Below are positions 60,800 to 64,000 of a stretch of 64,000 nucleotides of DNA, piece by piece. How positions within the stretch are numbered: position 1 is the first letter of the stretch; each line of letters starts with the position of its first letter. The translations under genes were made by a program, and so were the position numbers. Origin of the DNA: Rallus limicola (lineage: Eukaryota; Chordata; Aves; Gruiformes; Rallidae); the NCBI GenBank assembly GCA_022605955.1, contig JAKCOZ010000020.1, positions 7,677,001-7,741,000 of the forward strand. Reading direction: 5' to 3'. The notes below the pieces were generated by a model. The model did not search any database. It was not told the DNA's origin and saw only the letters and a list, made by a program, of their open reading frames with translations.

Positions 60800-61200
60800 G
60801 GGGTACAGACCCGAGCCCCCTTCAGCAGCGCCCCCGCAGCCCAGGTGCAGCGACCCCGCACTACAATTCCCAGCATGCCGCGCGGCGGAGGCGGCCCTTG
60901 CGCGGCGCCCGGCCCCGCCCAGGCAGCGGCGCGGAGCTCTCGGGGTAGGGCGCGGCCGCGGCCAGGGGGAGAGCCGCTCGGAGAGCAGCAGCGTGCCGCC
61001 GGTCTCCCTCCTACCCAGCTGCCGAGCAGTCCTCTGACTGTGCGGGCTTCCCTGCCAACGTGGGTGAGTTTGGCGGGTCTGCCCTGCGCGGCTGGGCCTG
61101 AGCCCGGGGTAGGACGAGCAGGGAGCTGTCGGACCGAGCAGCGACGCTTCTGCCCGCAGCCTTTCCTACCGCACCCAGGGGAGAGCGGTCCCTGGGCAAA
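60800..61200. promoter_or_regulatory. CpG-island promoter with ZNF143 element
   Basis: CpG-dense island without TATA box. It contains the ZNF143/SBS motif and, downstream on the + strand, a good splice donor (GTGG|GTGAGT at 61063/61064). A non-coding first exon from about 60950 to 61063 is likely. By mammalian gene order the next genes beyond YDJC include CCDC116, SDF2L1, PPIL2 and YPEL1, but no coding exon is visible here to choose. Confidence 0.65.
60860..60878 (+). promoter_or_regulatory. ZNF143/SBS motif
   Basis: ACTACAATTCCCAGCATGC is a near-perfect match to the ZNF143/THAP11 promoter motif, which marks active housekeeping promoters. Confidence 0.8.
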
Positions 61201-61956
61201 CCTGCGTGCACACGATAGATTGGTTGCCCAAATCCCCAGTAAGGGAAGGATGTGGCAGGTGGGTTCTGCCCAAAAGTAGCTCTTCTGGACCTTTGGCACA
61301 AGCACTGTTACCTGAGATGGAAGCAGCAAAGGACATGGCTCTGGATTTATTTGAAACTACCGTATAAGGCAGGATAAACACACTGAAATCTGATGGTTAG
61401 TCCCCTGACTTGTGACTCGCAATCTGCTGCACAGAACAGCTTCCTCCATCTCACAGCAAAAAGGGTCGAAACCCCCAAATTCCAGGGTGCATCTGATAAG
61501 AGTGGAAAGGCTTCCCCACGCACCACATAAGACCAGGCACATCACCTTCCCTCTTCCTTTTGTGAATCCATGATTTTACACCAGCATACAGTAATTTCAG
61601 TCCCCGACAAGGTGTGTGGTGTCAGTAAGGCAACCCAAAGTGGGATTTTCAGAATCCCATGGCTATTTACCTACCACTGAAACAGGTAATTCTCCAGAAG
61701 GTTTTCATATCCCATTAAGCACAAAATTATTTTAAAAGCTGACTGAAATGATGTAACATACATTGCATTTTTACATTCTTATACTGAGACAAGTCACAAA
61801 AAACTATAATTCCCATCCATACCTACAAATTAATTACTTCAGTTTCAATTTACATGGTCTATTTAAAGGCAGAATTAAGCCTGAATTGGATTTTGACAAA
61901 TGTTGATTGGGAGCCATTAAAATTAAGGATACCAAAATATCACTCCTGCACCAGAG

Positions 61957-62463
61957 ATGACAAAACTACTGCCTCCAAAATTATCTGAGAGTCTACCACA
62001 AGAGGTAGAAGACTTAGTAAATCAGGCTACTAGTCAAATTTTAAGATTAACAACATCTAAAGATTCTGTTAATGACAGAGTTTTATCAGACATGGAAGAC
62101 AGCTGTAGAACCACAAGTGTTCCTTGTCATCTCAAAAGAGCTCCTACAAAACAGTGTTACCAATGAGAACATAAAGGACTCCTCAACAACATTACTCCAC
62201 AAGTAAATTGATCTAGCAGATCACTTACGGTGATTGTTGTCATCTCCCAGCATGACTGAAAGCACCTGGAGCATCTCAGCTGATTGAATGGAAATGAGTA
62301 ATTGTTTTGGAGCTCTGAGGGGAGATCCCATCTTCTCAAAGGATGACCATCAGTTAGGAGACCAATTCAGAAATGCTGACTGTTACTGGGCACAGATCAC
62401 CAGGACTCTGCAGAACTTTCAAGGAAGTCCTCTCTTCCTCAAAGACTATAAACAGAAAATGTA
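61957..62463 (+). pseudogene. Possible broken retrocopy of an unidentified gene
   Basis: A 69-codon frame (MTKLLPPKLSESLPQEVEDL start) ends in a stop. A frame shifted by one base continues with protein-like sequence to a stop at about 62461-62463, interrupted by three stop codons. An 11-base A run follows directly, as in a retrocopy with a poly(A) tail. The left border is unclear. I do not recognise the parent protein, and a chance arrangement is possible. Confidence 0.3.
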
Positions 62464-62474
62464 AAAAAAAAAAT

Positions 62475-64000
62475 CAACTTTTCCCCCTCAAATGAAATAT
62501 TCTTCAGTTCAAATACGTATGTGAGTTGTTTGGTTTTTTTCCTCAAATAACTTCTGCTTTTTTACTACTCTGATTATTCTTACTTTGTAGCTACTGAATG
62601 CAAAAATCTAATAGCTCATTTACTTTCTCTTGTCCTTAAACAACTTGGGCTGAATGATAAGAAGCTGTAATTTTATACATTTTTGGCAAGCTTTTTTTTT
62701 TGTCATTTTGATTTGTCCCTGTGTGACAGCATTTTAGTGTTATTATGACTATTTACTATTTGTTTTATGCTAAGGGGTCACAGTTAGAATCGCTCTGTTG
62801 TAAGGCATGCTAATTGATACAAATGTTTGATCTGAAATTAGGTTTATAACCATCGGTTCATCAGTGTGGGGTGATTCTCTACTGTTATTCCCTTGATTTC
62901 AGCCCAGTTCATCCTTATTGATATGAGAGAAACTGCCAGATGTAGAGAAAGTCAGTGGAAGCACTCGTGCAGATTTTGTTTTGTATCAGGTACAAATATC
63001 TCCAGAATTGTGCCTTATCTATTTTGCCTAAGGTTAGTGGCAGTCTGAGAAAGAATCCAAGTGATGTTACTGCAGTGTTCTCCATAAAGCAAGGGTCTAT
63101 AACCAAAGATGCACCAGTGCTTTTTGGGGTGTAGATCAAGCCCAGAGTCACCTGCTATGCTATGTTAGTTGTCAGTCACTGCTTTTGTCATGCAAAGCAA
63201 ACAGAAAGCTTAAAGCATGTCTAACAATGGCCAAATAAAAAGAAAATCCTTTTCATTAATATATTGCTTTGGGCCAATATATGCACTCTGAAATTTTCTT
63301 GTGCCACAGGTTTCTAATTCCTCTATGCTAAAAGCACTTGGCACTGCCAAATCCACTTAAACCCTTTCTCAGGGAGGGCCAGGTAACCCTACAGGTGCTA
63401 CTGAGGGGACATGGTAGGTGGTTTAAAATCCCTGAAAATCAAGTCTGCACAAGGACTGCAGGAGTAAGTGGTTGAAGGCAGAAGCCATTCCAGTTAAATT
63501 TTGCATTCTCTCCTTTTACAGCAGCGTTGAATTATTTTGCTTGGGCACATGAACAAGAACCATCCTGAGAGTCTTACCAAGAAACCTGTTGTTCCTATTA
63601 CCTGTGTGCACTGTCACATAGTTTCTGAGTCAATTTTACCTGTAGCTGACAGCAGCCTAGTAGAAACAATAGTGGCCCCTGTAGCAATGAGGTGGCTGTT
63701 AATTGCTACGGGTGTTTGGCATTGATGTGGCGCTTTGTTGGCAACCGTTCTAACCCAATTATGTTTCTAAAGTAAGACTGAAAAGCATTGTAGGGAGCAC
63801 CATGTAAATGGTACTAAATGTACTGAGACTGAGCGACCTCCCAGAAAGATAGACAGGTGCCAGCTAAAGCCCCATATGATTGATTTTCCACGGCTAAAAT
63901 GGCAACTACAGACATCTGGTTTTGCCCCATTTATAGCACCACCACAAACATGAGATGTTGTCTTTCTAAGAACAGCAAGGCTTCTTAGAATGACATAAAA
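62475..64000. other. No gene recognised to the right edge
   Basis: AT-rich sequence with short frames only. It could be the first intron of a gene starting at the 61-kb promoter. Confidence 0.4.

Noticed and set aside
60691..61329. 212-codon - strand frame
   Set aside because: It crosses a CpG island with a ZNF143 promoter motif. The sequence is low-complexity Pro/Arg/Gly with no recognised domain.
1..64000. CRISPR arrays, operons, tRNA or rRNA genes
   Set aside because: The sequence is vertebrate nuclear DNA. No direct-repeat array, tRNA cloverleaf box pattern or rRNA stretch was seen.

Overview
This is vertebrate, almost certainly bird, nuclear DNA. The signs are CR1 LINE tails, an ERV-L-type retrovirus fragment with a typical avian LTR, sparse coding exons with long AT-rich introns, and several CpG islands. 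Two complete genes can be read exon by exon: UBE2L3 (+ strand, four coding exons, 154 aa) and YDJC (- strand, five coding exons, 308 aa). They converge tail to tail, as I recall they do on human 22q11.21.

Layout: 1-2079 is the gag-pro-RT part of an endogenous retrovirus, cut by the left window edge and truncated inside reverse transcriptase. 4479-5055 is an LTR of the same broad family. 5.1-16.8 kb holds no gene that I can recognise, only a pentanucleotide repeat and old repeat remnants. 16.8-17.35 kb is a CpG island with a strong CTCF-like site, followed by two CR1 tails facing each other. 18.7-20.4 kb (- strand) is a frameshifted, intronless relic of a RIM-binding-protein (RIMBP) gene. 21.4-21.95 kb is an old CR1/L3-like LINE. 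24.8-25.8 kb is the UBE2L3 CpG-island promoter. UBE2L3 runs from 25.17 to about 42.79 kb. A small CpG-rich block with another CTCF-like site (43.2-43.5 kb) separates the two gene ends. YDJC fills 43.7-56.4 kb on the - strand, with its likely promoter island at 56.6-57.5 kb. Inside its last intron is a separate CpG island with a TATA box, followed by a CR1 tail. 60.8-61.1 kb is another CpG-island promoter with a ZNF143-type element and a candidate non-coding first exon of a + strand gene running out of the window. 61.9-62.47 kb may be a broken retrocopy.

The two genes are unrelated housekeeping functions. UBE2L3 is the E2 ubiquitin-conjugating enzyme UBCH7, used by HECT and RBR ligases. YDJC is a predicted metal-dependent carbohydrate deacetylase.

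The most interesting observation is the RIMBP relic. In mammals the intronless retrogene RIMBP3 sits next to UBE2L3. A decayed, intronless, RIMBP-like sequence in the matching place in a bird suggests the retrogene is older than mammals and was lost here.
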